DNA of 64,000 nt from VAZQ01 sp050179645 (GCA_050179645.1 JBFXEX010000008.1:7224-71223); one strand, 5' to 3'; shown: positions 45,808 through 57,803, numbered from the stretch's first letter. Notes: generated by a model not told the origin, from the sequence alone. Made by a program: numbers and translations.

Positions 45808-46922
45808 GGGTGGAGATGGCCGGCATCACCATCCGCGGATTGTCGAAGAGCTTCGGCGCCGGCGAGACCGACGTCGCCGCGGTCGACGACGTCAGCCTCG
45901 ACATCAAGGACAATTCGTTTGTCACGCTGCTCGGGCCCTCGGGCTGCGGCAAGACCACGACGCTGCGGCTGATCGCCGGCTACATCGTGCCCGACAAGGG
46001 CTCGATCGAGGTCGACGGCCGCGTGGTCTCGTCCGCCAAGGGCGTCGTGCCGCCGGAAGCCCGCGGCATGGGCATGGTGTTCCAGAACTACGCGGTGTGG
46101 CCGCACAAGACCGTGTACGAGAACGTCGTGTTCGGTCTCAAGCTGCGCAAGGTGCCGGGCACGGAAGCCAGGCGCCGGGTCGAGGAGACGCTGGGGCTGG
46201 TCAACCTCGGCGGGCTCGAAGGCCGGTATCCGAACGAGCTGTCCGGCGGCCAGCAGCAGCGCGTCGCGCTCGCCCGCTCTCTCGTGGTCGAACCATCAAT
46301 CCTGTTGCTTGATGAGCCGCTGTCCAACCTCGATGCCAAGCTGCGCGAACGCATGCGGGTCGAACTGAAGGACCTGCAGCGCCGGACCCGTATCACCTTC
46401 GTGTACGTCACCCACGATCAGGCCGAGGCGCTGGCGCTCTCCGACATGGTCGCGGTGATGAACGCTGGCCACCTGCAACAATATGGAACGCCATTCGAGG
46501 TCTATGCCCATCCGGAGAACCGCATGGTGGCGGACTTCATGGGGCTGGTGAACCTGGTGCCGGGGCGATTGCGCGCGTTGAAGAACGGCGGCGGCGGCAC
46601 CATCGACGTCGCCGGCGATCTCGCGCTCGACGTCGCCAAGATCGACGGGCTGATCGCCGGCGAGAGCGTCGATATTGCGATCCGGCCGGAGAACATCCGT
46701 CTCGCCCCCGCCAATGGCGCGGCCGCCGGCGCGGCAACCATCACCAACCACGTTTTCCTCGGCAACATCAGCGAATACTATGCGGCGCTGCCGTCCGGCC
46801 AGGTGCTGCGGGTGCAGACCCATCCGCTGCAACGGTTCGCCGTCGGCGACCGGGTGGCCGTGGAGATCGACGCGACGCAATGCAGCGTGTTCCGCCGGAC
46901 TGGAGACGACTCGCAGATATAG
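45804..46922 (+). CDS. ABC transporter ATP-binding protein (FbpC/PotA type)
   Basis: 372 residues from GTG 45804 (overlapping the permease stop), or 368 from ATG 45816. Walker A GPSGCGKTT, signature LSGGQQQRVALARSL, Walker B ILLLDEPLSNLDAKL and the switch HDQAEALALSD are all intact. A C-terminal TOBE-type domain (about 280-368) includes VDIAIRPENIRLAP. It powers the fused permease. The regulatory domain suggests an importer of the CUT1/Fe3+ branch. Confidence 0.93.
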   Translation: MRVEMAGITIRGLSKSFGAGETDVAAVDDVSLDIKDNSFVTLLGPSGCGKTTTLRLIAGYIVPDKGSIEVDGRVVSSAKGVVPPEARGMGMVFQNYAVWPHKTVYENVVFGLKLRKVPGTEARRRVEETLGLVNLGGLEGRYPNELSGGQQQRVALARSLVVEPSILLLDEPLSNLDAKLRERMRVELKDLQRRTRITFVYVTHDQAEALALSDMVAVMNAGHLQQYGTPFEVYAHPENRMVADFMGLVNLVPGRLRALKNGGGGTIDVAGDLALDVAKIDGLIAGESVDIAIRPENIRLAPANGAAAGAATITNHVFLGNISEYYAALPSGQVLRVQTHPLQRFAVGDRVAVEIDATQCSVFRRTGDDSQI

Positions 46923-46930
46923 ACAACGCG

Positions 46931-47051
46931 TGTCCCGGACGCGGTGCAGCACGCAGTGATGCACCGCTGATCCGGGACCGCAACAGACACCGCCCTCTTT
47001 CCCGGGTCTGCAGCGCAACACGAAGACGCGCTGCGCTGCGCCCGGGACACA
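46931..47051. repeat. Palindromic repeat, TGTCCCGG...GCAGTGCAGCAC family
   Basis: GCGGTGCA/TGCACCGC stem flanked by TCCCGGA/TCCGGGA, then a second block from CCCGGGTCTGCAGC to CGCTGCGCCCGGGACACA. A relative is at 55106-55198. It separates the ATPase gene from the hydrolase gene within an otherwise co-directional cluster. Confidence 0.75.
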
Positions 47052-47074
47052 GTCACGAACTTCGGAGTGCAGGG

Positions 47075-48001
47075 ATGAACAAACCCGTTTCACCGGCCGC
47101 CGCCCTGAAGGGCGAGGAGCACTGGACCAACAAGGGCAGCGATGTCCGGCTGTTTCTGTGGAACAAATACGCCGATCCGGCGGGCCCCGCCGGCCGCATC
47201 CTGTTCGTGCACGGCTCGTCGATGGCCTCGACGCCGACGTTCGACCTGCAGGTGCCGGGCCGGCCGTCGCCGATGGAATATTTCGCCGCGCGCGGCTACG
47301 ACTGCTGGTGCGTCGACATGGAAGGCTACGGGCGTTCGACGAAAGATCGCGACCACAATTCGCCGATCGCGTACGGCGCCGACGATTGCCTGGCGGCCGC
47401 GCAGTACATCGAGAAGCTGCGAGGCAGGAAGCCGCTCCTGGTCTACGGCATCTCGTCGGGCGCGTTGCGCGCCGCGCTGTTTGCCCAACGCCATCCCGAA
47501 CTGGTCGCACGGCTTGCGTGCGACGCCATGGTGTGGACTGGCGAAGGTTCGCCGACGCTCGCCGAGCGGGCAAAGAGACTGCCGGAGTTCCGCGCCAAGC
47601 TGCGCCGGCCGATCGACCGCAAGTTCGTGCGCTCGATCTTCGAGCGCGATCATCCCGGCACGGCCGACGACAATGTGATCGAGGCATTCGCCGACGCGAT
47701 CCTCAAGCTGGACGACTCGATCCCGAACGGCACCTACGTGGATATGTGCTCGAACCTGCCGGTGTGCGATCCGGAAAGGATCAATGTGCCGACGCTGATC
47801 ATGCGCGGCGAATACGACGGCATCGCCAGCATGACCGACCTGCTGAAGTTCTTCGAGAAGCTGCCGAGTCCGGACAAGCAGTTCAGCGTCATGCCGGGCA
47901 TCGCGCACGCCTCGTTCCACCAGAAGAATTACGAGATCTGCTACCACATCCTGGAGGGCTTCTTCTCGCAACCGGCGCCGATCTACCGCACCGGGCACTA
48001 A
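47075..48001 (+). CDS. Alpha/beta hydrolase (serine), embedded in an ABC importer cluster
   Basis: 308 residues from ATG 47075. Fold markers: ILFVHGSSMAS (oxyanion strand), YDCWCVDMEGYGRS, the nucleophile elbow YGISSGALRAA (GxSxG), PTLIMRGEYDGIA with the Asp, and MPGIAHASFHQKN with the His. No signal peptide, so cytoplasmic. Its position between the ATPase and the binding-protein gene suggests it processes the imported compound. Substrate unknown; the cap region (about 155-235) is not like any family I recognise. Confidence 0.87.
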   Translation: MNKPVSPAAALKGEEHWTNKGSDVRLFLWNKYADPAGPAGRILFVHGSSMASTPTFDLQVPGRPSPMEYFAARGYDCWCVDMEGYGRSTKDRDHNSPIAYGADDCLAAAQYIEKLRGRKPLLVYGISSGALRAALFAQRHPELVARLACDAMVWTGEGSPTLAERAKRLPEFRAKLRRPIDRKFVRSIFERDHPGTADDNVIEAFADAILKLDDSIPNGTYVDMCSNLPVCDPERINVPTLIMRGEYDGIASMTDLLKFFEKLPSPDKQFSVMPGIAHASFHQKNYEICYHILEGFFSQPAPIYRTGH

Positions 48002-48010
48002 GCCGCTTTC

Positions 48011-48149
48011 TCGTCATTCCGGGGCGCGCCGAAAGGCGCGAGCCCGGAATCCACGCCTTGCCGCAATGACGCACCACCGTTGAACCGCGACTGCTTCGTC
48101 GCTATGGATTCCGGGTTCGCGAGTTGCGCTCGCGACCCGGAATGACCGG
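48011..48149. repeat. Palindromic repeat, CATTCCGG...CCGGAATGAC family
   Basis: Hairpin 1 pairs TCATTCCGGGGCGCGCC with GGCGCGAGCCCGGAAT. Hairpin 2 pairs GGATTCCGGGTTCGCGAG with CTCGCGACCCGGAATGACC. Same family as 43846-43947 and 63311-63371. It takes up most of the gap between the hydrolase and binding-protein genes. Confidence 0.8.
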
Positions 48150-48195
48150 CGAAAATAACGCTGGCATGTGAATCAGGGAACAAGGAAACGCCGAT

Positions 48196-49203
48196 ATGAA
48201 ACTCTCCGCCCCGCTTTGCGCGCTCGCGCTGTTCGCGCTCTTGACCCCGGCCCACGCCCAGGACGCCGTCGATCCCGCCAAGGCGAAAGCCGAGGGCAAG
48301 GTGATCTGGTACACCTCGACGCCGATCGGCCAGGGCCAGAAGATCGTCGACGCCTTCCAGAAAGAGACCGGCATCAAGGTCGAAATGTTCCGGTCGGGCG
48401 GATCGGCGATCCTGCGCCGCTTCCAGCAGGAGATGGACGCCGGCCGGGTCGCGGTCGACGTGCTCACCCATTCGGAGCCGGCCGCCGCCAATGCGCTCGG
48501 CAAGAAGGGATTCTTCGTCGCCTTCAAGCCGAAGAATTTCGACAAGGTGCCGGACGCCGCCAAGGACCCGAACGGCTTGTTCGTCGGCCAGCGGCTCAAC
48601 ATGATGACCCACTACCTGCGCAGCGACAAAGTCGCCGCCGCCGACGAGCCGAAGACCTGGGACGACCTGCTCAGTCCGAAATACAAGGGCATGCTGGTGA
48701 TGACCGACCCGTCCTACACCTCGCTGCAGGTGTCGGTCGTCGGCATGATGTCGAAGGCGCGCGGCTGGAGCTTCTACGAGAAGCTGCGCGGCAACGACGT
48801 CATGATCGTGCAGGGCAACCAGCAGGTCGCCGACGCGCTCAAGCGCGGCGAGCGGCTGATCGCGGTTGGCGCGCTCGATTCCTACGCTGCCGACCTGAAG
48901 AAGGGCGGGCATCCGATCAAGACGCTCTATCCGTCGGACGGACTGTTCGTCATTCCCTCGCCTACTTCGGTGGTGAAGGGCTCGCCCAATCCCAATGCCG
49001 CCAAGCTGTTCGCGGAGTTCATGATCGGCGACACCGCGCAAAAGATCTTTCCCGCCGATGGCGGCTATTCGTCCCGCATCGACATCGCGCCGCCGGCGGG
49101 CTCGCCCGACCTCGGCAGCCTGAAGATTCTCGCGGTCGACAACGACTTCATCGAAAAGGAAGCCCCCCGCATCAAGAAGCGGTTCAACGAGATCTTCCAG
49201 TAG
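48196..49203 (+). CDS. ABC transporter extracellular solute-binding protein (FbpA/AfuA-like fold)
   Basis: 335 residues. Sec signal MKLSAPLCALALFALLTPAHAQ is cleaved near residue 22. The mature protein starts with GKVIWYTSTPIGQGQKIVDA and continues through GIKVEMFRSGGSAILRRFQQ and DVLTHSEPAAANALGKKGFF, the cluster D/type II fold of iron and polyamine binding proteins. The adjacent Tyr-Tyr pair that binds ferric ion in FbpA is not obvious: the corresponding region reads ALDSYAADLKKGG with a single Tyr. Together with the embedded hydrolase this makes an organic ligand plausible. The RBS (AAGGAAAC) is reasonable. Confidence 0.88.
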   Translation: MKLSAPLCALALFALLTPAHAQDAVDPAKAKAEGKVIWYTSTPIGQGQKIVDAFQKETGIKVEMFRSGGSAILRRFQQEMDAGRVAVDVLTHSEPAAANALGKKGFFVAFKPKNFDKVPDAAKDPNGLFVGQRLNMMTHYLRSDKVAAADEPKTWDDLLSPKYKGMLVMTDPSYTSLQVSVVGMMSKARGWSFYEKLRGNDVMIVQGNQQVADALKRGERLIAVGALDSYAADLKKGGHPIKTLYPSDGLFVIPSPTSVVKGSPNPNAAKLFAEFMIGDTAQKIFPADGGYSSRIDIAPPAGSPDLGSLKILAVDNDFIEKEAPRIKKRFNEIFQ

Positions 49204-49270
49204 GGCTTGTCGTTGTTGAACTGGATCAGCCAGCCAAACCGTATCGAAGCAGTCCTGGAAGGATACAATA

Positions 49271-50248
49271 ATGCTTCCCCACCGCCGCCGGTTTCTGCAT
49301 TTGGCCGCGAGTGCCGCCGTGCTTCCCACCTTGTCGGGAATCGCCAGCGCGCAGAATTACCCTGCGAGGACCGTTCGGCTCGTCGTGCCCGTCCCGGCAG
49401 GAGGCCCCATCGACGTCTTGGCGCGCTTGTACGGCCAGAAGCTTGCGGAGCGTTGGAACCAACCGGTGGTGGTTGAGAACCGCGCGGGCGCGACCGGAAC
49501 CATCGGCACTGAGGTTGTGGTCAGGGCACCGCCGGACGGTTACACGCTGCTTTTTACCGTCGATCTGCCAATCACGATGGCGCCCGCGCTGCTCAAGCCG
49601 CGCTACGATGCCGAGCGCGACCTGATTCCGATCGCTTCCGTCGCGACAGTTGAAAACATGCTGGTGGTGAACGCTTCGACCGGCATTCGTTCACTCGCTG
49701 ATCTTGTTGCCGCCGCAAAGGCCAAGCCCGGCGCACTCACGTTTTCCTCGGCGGGCATCGCATCGCCGGCTCATCTCTGTGGCGAAATGCTCAAGCAACA
49801 AGCCGGCATTGAGATGACGCACGTTCCCTTCCAGGGTGCCCCACCCGCTCTCAACGCCGTCTTGTCCGGCGCCGTGACCATGTTTTGCGGTCCGATCCCG
49901 TTGGAAATGGGTCATGTCAAATCGGGTAAACTCAACGCACTCGGCGTCACCGGAGCAACTCCGTCGCGGTTGGCTCCGGAGCTTTCCACGATCGCCTCTT
50001 CCTATCCTGGTTTTGTGATTTCAAATTGGTTCGCGCTATTCGCTCCCGCCGGAACGCCCTCCGAGGTGACGAAATTTCTGCAGAGCGAACTCAACGCAGT
50101 CTATGGCGATGCCAAACTGCAGGAGAAGCTAACGGTATTGGGTATGGATCCGGTGTGGCGATCTCCGGCCGAGCTGGCTCAGGCGATCAAGAACGACACC
50201 ACCAAGTGGATGAAGTTCATCCAGGCGACAAGCATCAAAGCGAACTAG
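49271..50248 (+). CDS. Bug family tripartite tricarboxylate transporter substrate-binding protein
   Basis: 325 residues with leader HRRRFLHLAASAAVL...IASA (Tat-like, cut near 27). Bug signatures: YPARTVRLVVPVPAGGPIDV, VVENRAGATGTIGTEVV, APPDGYTLLF, PGALTFSSAGIASPAHL, VPFQGAPPALNAVLSGAV. Such proteins bind carboxylates (dicarboxylates, nicotinate, aromatic acids) in the periplasm. No TctA/TctB membrane genes are nearby, which is usual for orphan Bug genes. Codon use is visibly richer in A/T at third positions than in flanking genes, a hint of recent acquisition. Confidence 0.92.
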   Translation: MLPHRRRFLHLAASAAVLPTLSGIASAQNYPARTVRLVVPVPAGGPIDVLARLYGQKLAERWNQPVVVENRAGATGTIGTEVVVRAPPDGYTLLFTVDLPITMAPALLKPRYDAERDLIPIASVATVENMLVVNASTGIRSLADLVAAAKAKPGALTFSSAGIASPAHLCGEMLKQQAGIEMTHVPFQGAPPALNAVLSGAVTMFCGPIPLEMGHVKSGKLNALGVTGATPSRLAPELSTIASSYPGFVISNWFALFAPAGTPSEVTKFLQSELNAVYGDAKLQEKLTVLGMDPVWRSPAELAQAIKNDTTKWMKFIQATSIKAN

Positions 50249-50291
50249 GCGGACTCATCCCCGTGCGCCACGTCTGCCACGTTGCCACCGG

Positions 50292-51653
50292 CTAAACCGC
50301 GACCTTCTGCAGAAAGCCTTCAACCTCCGCGCGCAGTTCGGCGGCGGCGGCCTCGACCGCCTCCGATGCCGCCAGCACGATCTCGGCCGATCCGCGGGTT
50401 TCGGTCGCGGCTCCGGCAACCTCGCCGAGTACGGCGACGATCTCCTTGGTACCGAGCGCCGCACTGGCGACATTCTGCGAAATCTCGCCGGTCGCGGCAC
50501 TCTGCTGCTGCACCGACGCCGCGACCGCCGACGCATGGGCGTTGATCTCCTGCATGCGGTCGGCGATGCGGCGGATGGCCGTGACGGCGGCGCCAGTCGA
50601 GGCCTGCACGGCGGCGATCTGGCTCGAGATTTCTTCGGTCGCACGCGCGGTCTGTACCGCCAGTGACTTCACTTCCGCGGCCACCACGGCGAAGCCGCGG
50701 CCGGCCTCGCCGGCGCGCGCCGCCTCGATGGTGGCGTTGAGCGCGAGCAGGTTGGTCTGTCCGGCGACGTCCTGGATGAGCTTGACCACGTCGCCGATCT
50801 TTTGCGCGGTCTGGGCCAGTGAACCGATTTGATCGTTGGTGCCGCGCGCTTCGCCGGCTGCGACGCCGACCAGATGGCTGGTCCGGTCAAGCTGCCGGCT
50901 GATTTCGTCGATTGACGCCGAGAGCTCGTTGGCCGCCGATGCCGCGATCTCGACATTGGCGGATGCTTCGTTCGACGTATTGACCGCGCCCTCGGCGCGC
51001 TGCGAGGTCTGGCGCGACGCCGAAAACAGCGTGGAGGCGGTCACCCGCATCGAGCCGGCGTGATTGTCGAATGTGCTGAGCATCGCCTCGATGCGCTGCC
51101 GGAACGCCGCAATCGCCGTATCGATCATGACGCGTCTTTGTTCGTGCGCGATCAGACGTTCACGCTCCTGATCCTGGCGGCGGCGCTCGGTGACATCCTG
51201 GTGGGTCGCCACCCACCCGCCGTCGGTCATCAGCCGGCTCGATACCGAGATCTCCCGGCCGTCGGGCAATTTCCGGATGTCGACCATCGCCTTCTTGTCG
51301 CGCATCCGTTGCAGTGTATCGGCGACGTAGCGTTCCGGGTCTCCCCCGAACGTCCCGGTGCGCTTGCGATGCGCGAGCAGGTCGCGCAGCGGAACCCCGG
51401 GCCTCGTCAGCACGGGATCGAGTCCGTAGATCTCGATGTAGCGGTCGTTGCACAGCACCAGCCGCGCCCCGCCGTCGAACATGCAGAGGCCTTCCGACAT
51501 GTTGTTGAGGGCGGCGTTGAGGCGCGCGCGTCGGGTGCGGACCCGCCGGGAAAAGGCCACGACGGCGAGGCCGCAAACGACAGCACCGAAGACCACAATG
51601 ACAAGCGTCAGCCAATAAAGGTCTAACGGAAATCCGGCGAGACCGTCCAGCAT
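50292..51653 (-). CDS. Methyl-accepting chemotaxis protein with PAS sensor
   Basis: About 453 residues from ATG 51653 (468 from an upstream start). One N-terminal membrane helix (LYWLTLVIVVFGAVVCGLAV), then a PAS domain (about 30-135: LNNMSEGLCMFDGGARLVLC, DRYIEIYGLD), a linker, and a long coiled-coil signalling domain. The hairpin tip reads DVAGQTNLLALNATIEAARA and GEAGRGFAVVAAEVKSLA, the CheA/CheW contact site. There is no periplasmic ligand domain, so it probably senses an internal signal through PAS. No che genes are adjacent. The 51654-51852 gap upstream shows no recognisable element. Confidence 0.9.
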   Translation of the reverse strand: MLDGLAGFPLDLYWLTLVIVVFGAVVCGLAVVAFSRRVRTRRARLNAALNNMSEGLCMFDGGARLVLCNDRYIEIYGLDPVLTRPGVPLRDLLAHRKRTGTFGGDPERYVADTLQRMRDKKAMVDIRKLPDGREISVSSRLMTDGGWVATHQDVTERRRQDQERERLIAHEQRRVMIDTAIAAFRQRIEAMLSTFDNHAGSMRVTASTLFSASRQTSQRAEGAVNTSNEASANVEIAASAANELSASIDEISRQLDRTSHLVGVAAGEARGTNDQIGSLAQTAQKIGDVVKLIQDVAGQTNLLALNATIEAARAGEAGRGFAVVAAEVKSLAVQTARATEEISSQIAAVQASTGAAVTAIRRIADRMQEINAHASAVAASVQQQSAATGEISQNVASAALGTKEIVAVLGEVAGAATETRGSAEIVLAASEAVEAAAAELRAEVEGFLQKVAV

Positions 51654-51852
51654 GTCGCGAAAGGCCCGATCAGGTTGAGCGCGGGAGAGTAGCCACAACC
51701 AGTTGTTTTAGAGTTAATCCAGCGAGCCCGGAGCGGTCGCCCGGATGGCCAGATTTATGCTTCTGGATGAGTGACTTACTTCCACGGAATGCGTGCCTTG
51801 ACAGAGCGCGGCAGGGAGCGCGACACGGGAGCGAGCCGGGGGATCGACACCG

Positions 51853-54243
51853 ATGCACCGCCTGCCCGCCTGCCGCTTCCTTCGGATGGCCGCCGCCGTT
51901 CTGCTCACGGCGTTTGTCCTGCTCGTGCCGGCCGCCGCCGAACCGGGGTCCGATAGCGACCCGGCCGGGTTCGAAGCCCTCCGGCTGTTGCTCGAGCGCG
52001 TGGAGGTGACACTCAAGCGCGAGGGGCTGAGCGCCCAGACGCTCTACGACCTCGGGCGGACACTCAGCCCGGCACGGGACGAATTGCATGGTCGGATCGC
52101 CAATCTCGAGCCGAAATTCGCCCAGATCGAGGAGCGCCTGAAGAAGCTCGGGCCGCCTCCCGCCAAGGACGCGCCGCCCGAGAACCCGGCACTTGCCGAA
52201 GAACGGGCGCGCCTCAATCAGGAACTGAGCGAAATCGAAGCGCCTCTCAAGCAGGCGCGCTCGCTGGCCGCGCGGGCCGATCAGATTTCCGAGCAGATCA
52301 CCGAGAAGCGCCGCGACGCCTATGCGCGGCAACTTTTCGAACAAAGTCCGAGCGTGCTGTCGCCCTCGCTTTGGCTCGACTCCGCACATGCGCTCCGCGG
52401 CGAGACCGGCGACCTCGTGTACGAGCTGCGTGCATGGGCGGACGTACTGCGCGCGCCGGAGAACCTGTCGCGTACCGGCGTTGCCGCGCTGGCGTCGCTG
52501 GCGATCTGCGTCGCGGTCTTGCTGCTGCGCCGCTGGCTGCGGCGGCACGGCGCCGGCGCTCCCGGCACGCCGACCCGCTTCGGCAAGGCGGTTGCCGCAC
52601 TCGGCGTGATCCTGCGGATCATGCTGGTGGCACCGCTCATGACCGTAGCGATCATCGCGGTTCTGGAAACTCTCCAGCTGTTGCCTCACCACTTGATCGA
52701 GCTGGCCCATGGACTTGCGGCCGCAGTCGCCATCGCGTCCGGTGGCCGCGCCGTCGCCACCGGCGTGCTGGCGCCCGAAGCCCCGGAGCGCCGGCTGATC
52801 GCGCTCGACGATGCGACCGTCGGGGTGCTGATGCGTGCGCTGGTCTGGAGTGCGCGCGCGATGGGGCTCCTGGTGCTGTCGTTAGTCGTTCATAAGATGC
52901 TGACGGCGCCGCCGGTGCTGCTGATCACCACCAACATGGCGTTCGCACTGGTGGTGTGCGGACTGCTGGCGCAGCTGCTATGGGCTTCGTATCGCCCGCG
53001 CGCGCAGGTCGACACCGAGACGCTGCCGCGGGCGCTGTGGATCCGCGCCATCGGCTGGCTCGCGCTGACCGTGATGGTGGTGGCATTGCTGACCGGCTAT
53101 TCGGGCTTTGCGACGTTCATCGCCGAGCGGATGCTGTCGACGCTTGCCGTGCTCGGCATGCTGTTTCTGCTGCTGATTCTCACCCACACCCTGTTCATCG
53201 AACGGCTGGGGGCCGGTACCGCGCGCGGCCGCGCAATTGCGGCGAATTTCGGCGTCAGCCCGCGGCGGCTTGGGCTGATCGCCAGCCTCGTCTCGGGCGG
53301 CATCTGCCTGTTCCTGATTCTCGGCGCGCTGATCCTGATCGTCGGCCCCTGGGAGGTGAGTGCCGGCGATTTCCTCGACACCCTCAAGGGCTTCGCGTTC
53401 GGCTTTCGGATCGGCGAGGTCACCATCTCGTTCGGCGCCATCCTGGCTGCGGCGTTCTGGCTGCTGCTGGCGCTCCTCATCACCAAGGCGCTGCAGAAAT
53501 GGCTCGAACGCTACTTGCTGCCGCGCACCGAGATGGAGCCGAGTCTGCAGCAGTCGATCGGCGCGATTGCCGGATATATCGGTGTGATCGTCGCGATCGT
53601 GTTGGCGCTGACGCAGCTCGGAATCGATCTGCAGAAGGTGGCGCTGATCGCCGGCGCGCTGTCGGTCGGCATCGGCTTCGGCCTGCAGTCGATCGTCTCG
53701 AACTTCGTCTCCGGCCTGATCCTGCTCGCCGAACGGCCGATCCGGATCGGCGATCTCGTCGTCGTCAAGGGCGAGGAAGGTTACGTCAGGCGCATACGCG
53801 TGCGGGCGACCGAGATCGAGACGTTCGACCGCGCCAGTGTCATCATCCCAAATGCGGAGTTCATCACCGGCGCGGTAAAGAACTGGACGCACGCCAACAC
53901 CACCGGCCGAATCATCCTCAAGGTCAAGCTGCCGTACAGCAACAATCCGGAACTCGTTTGCGAGACGCTACTGGCGAGCGCGAACGAACACCCGCGCGTC
54001 CTCAAGCAACCACCGCCGCGCGCGTTGCTGCTCGGCTTCGGCGACACCTCACTAGAGTTCGAACTGCGCGCCTTCATCGGACATGTCGACGATGGGCTCG
54101 TCACCCGAAGCGATCTGCACCTCGACATCCTGCGCCGCTTCCGCGCAGCCGGGATCGCGATGACCCCGCCGCCGCCACCGCCGCCCGTCATTTTCACCCG
54201 CCCGGCGCCCGACCCGGATGAGGAAGGCCCCCAAAAGAGGTGA
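51853..54243 (+). CDS. MscS family mechanosensitive channel with DUF3772 domain
   Basis: 796 residues. Signal peptide (MHRLPACRFLRMAAAVLLTA...AAA, about 1-31), periplasmic coiled-coil DUF3772 region (about 35-190, with ERARLNQELSEIEAPLKQAR), about ten membrane helices, then the MscS core. Its pore helix and gate region read IGAIAGYIGVIVAIVLALTQ and KVALIAGALSVGIGFGLQSI, followed by the cytoplasmic beta domain (SNFVSGLILLAERPIRIGDL; VIIPNAEFITGAVKNW). The tail is Pro-rich (TPPPPPPPVIFTRPAP). Large MscK/DUF3772-like channels protect against osmotic downshock. Confidence 0.92.
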   Translation: MHRLPACRFLRMAAAVLLTAFVLLVPAAAEPGSDSDPAGFEALRLLLERVEVTLKREGLSAQTLYDLGRTLSPARDELHGRIANLEPKFAQIEERLKKLGPPPAKDAPPENPALAEERARLNQELSEIEAPLKQARSLAARADQISEQITEKRRDAYARQLFEQSPSVLSPSLWLDSAHALRGETGDLVYELRAWADVLRAPENLSRTGVAALASLAICVAVLLLRRWLRRHGAGAPGTPTRFGKAVAALGVILRIMLVAPLMTVAIIAVLETLQLLPHHLIELAHGLAAAVAIASGGRAVATGVLAPEAPERRLIALDDATVGVLMRALVWSARAMGLLVLSLVVHKMLTAPPVLLITTNMAFALVVCGLLAQLLWASYRPRAQVDTETLPRALWIRAIGWLALTVMVVALLTGYSGFATFIAERMLSTLAVLGMLFLLLILTHTLFIERLGAGTARGRAIAANFGVSPRRLGLIASLVSGGICLFLILGALILIVGPWEVSAGDFLDTLKGFAFGFRIGEVTISFGAILAAAFWLLLALLITKALQKWLERYLLPRTEMEPSLQQSIGAIAGYIGVIVAIVLALTQLGIDLQKVALIAGALSVGIGFGLQSIVSNFVSGLILLAERPIRIGDLVVVKGEEGYVRRIRVRATEIETFDRASVIIPNAEFITGAVKNWTHANTTGRIILKVKLPYSNNPELVCETLLASANEHPRVLKQPPPRALLLGFGDTSLEFELRAFIGHVDDGLVTRSDLHLDILRRFRAAGIAMTPPPPPPPVIFTRPAPDPDEEGPQKR

Positions 54244-54424
54244 ATCACCGATTGTGCAGCAATGCGCTCTCCCCGCGTGCGCGGGAGGGGACGGGAAAAC
54301 CGCGGCAGCCCAGCCTAAGGCCTTTTACTGGCATCCAAAATCTATGGCAGTTGATCCCCGAGGCCCTCCATGCTTCTGCCATCCTGGCGTGGCACCGAGG
54401 CGGCATTCCGAGGAGAAGGGGGCG

Positions 54425-54952
54425 ATGGGGAGGTTTTTGCTTTTGCGTTTGAGCGGACTGGCGGCCGTGGCGCTGCTCGGCGCCTGCGCGGCCGATCGCG
54501 ACCCGGTGATGAGCGATCCGAGCTTCTACCAAAAGCTGACGACGGTCGACGCCAAGGTCGACGCCGGGATGGCGGCGTCGATGATTTCGGGCTATCGCGC
54601 CAACAATGGCCTCACCGCCGTCACGATCGATCCGACGCTGATGCAGATGGCCGAGGAGCAGGCCCGCGCCATGGCGGCGCGCGACAAGCTTGACCACAGC
54701 GTCTCGCGGGAGTTCAACGACCGGCTTCGCGCCAAAGGCTACAATGCCAGCGCGGCGGCCGAAAACATCTCGGCCGGCTACCATACGCTGGCTGAAGCCT
54801 TCTCGGGCTGGCGAGACTCTCCGCCTCACCGCAAGAACATGCTGCTCAACGGCGCGACCAAGATGGGCATCGCAGCCGTGCAAGCGCCGAAGTCCAAGTT
54901 CAAGGTTTACTGGGCGCTGATCATCGCGGCGCCCGGCGGCCGCCGCGGCTAA
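54425..54952 (+). CDS. CAP/SCP-domain lipoprotein
   Basis: 175 residues from ATG 54425, with a strong RBS (GAGGAGAAGGGGG). Lipobox LLGACAAD gives acylation at about Cys21. The CAP domain shows ISGYRANNGLTAVTIDPTLM, MAARDKLDHSVSREFNDRLR, YNASAAAENISAGYHTLAEA and FSGWRDSPPHRKNMLLNGAT, that is the conserved His/Glu/His pattern of bacterial CAP proteins. Function unknown in bacteria; envelope location is likely. Longer in-frame starts upstream (from 54218) overlap the channel gene and are not believed. Confidence 0.9.
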   Translation: MGRFLLLRLSGLAAVALLGACAADRDPVMSDPSFYQKLTTVDAKVDAGMAASMISGYRANNGLTAVTIDPTLMQMAEEQARAMAARDKLDHSVSREFNDRLRAKGYNASAAAENISAGYHTLAEAFSGWRDSPPHRKNMLLNGATKMGIAAVQAPKSKFKVYWALIIAAPGGRRG

Positions 54953-55105
54953 ACAGACCTCCCGCAACGAATTTGATTGGCGGGGACCGCGGTCTTGCGG
55001 CCGTCGTTCGTTTGTTTGGGGGCTCGGTGCTCTGCGTGTCCCGGCGCAGTTCATCGCCATAAATGCGACCGCGCGCGCTCGACGCGCCAAGGCGAAGCGC
55101 CGCAG

Positions 55106-55198
55106 ACCCGGGGCTGCAAACCCCGGATTGCAAACCGCGTCCATCGCGGTCCCGGATCGGCAGTGCAGCACTCCGTGCTGCACTGCATCGGACACAGA
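55106..55198. repeat. Palindromic repeat with perfect 12-base stem
   Basis: GCAGTGCAGCAC (55160-55171) and GTGCTGCACTGC (55175-55186) form a perfect 12-base stem with a TCC loop, inside TCCCGGATCG/CATCGGACA flanks; a smaller ACCCGGGGCTGCAAACCCCGG hairpin precedes it. Same family as 46931-47051. It lies just past the clpB stop in the convergent gap and may act as a transcription stop, but no T-run follows. Confidence 0.75.
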
Positions 55199-55208
55199 GA
55201 AGGACAGA

Positions 55209-57803
<2,595 letters not shown>

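Noticed and set aside
48196..49203. Firm assignment of the ABC system to ferric iron
   Set aside because: The Tyr-Tyr ligand pair is not visible and a hydrolase gene is embedded; left as substrate unknown.
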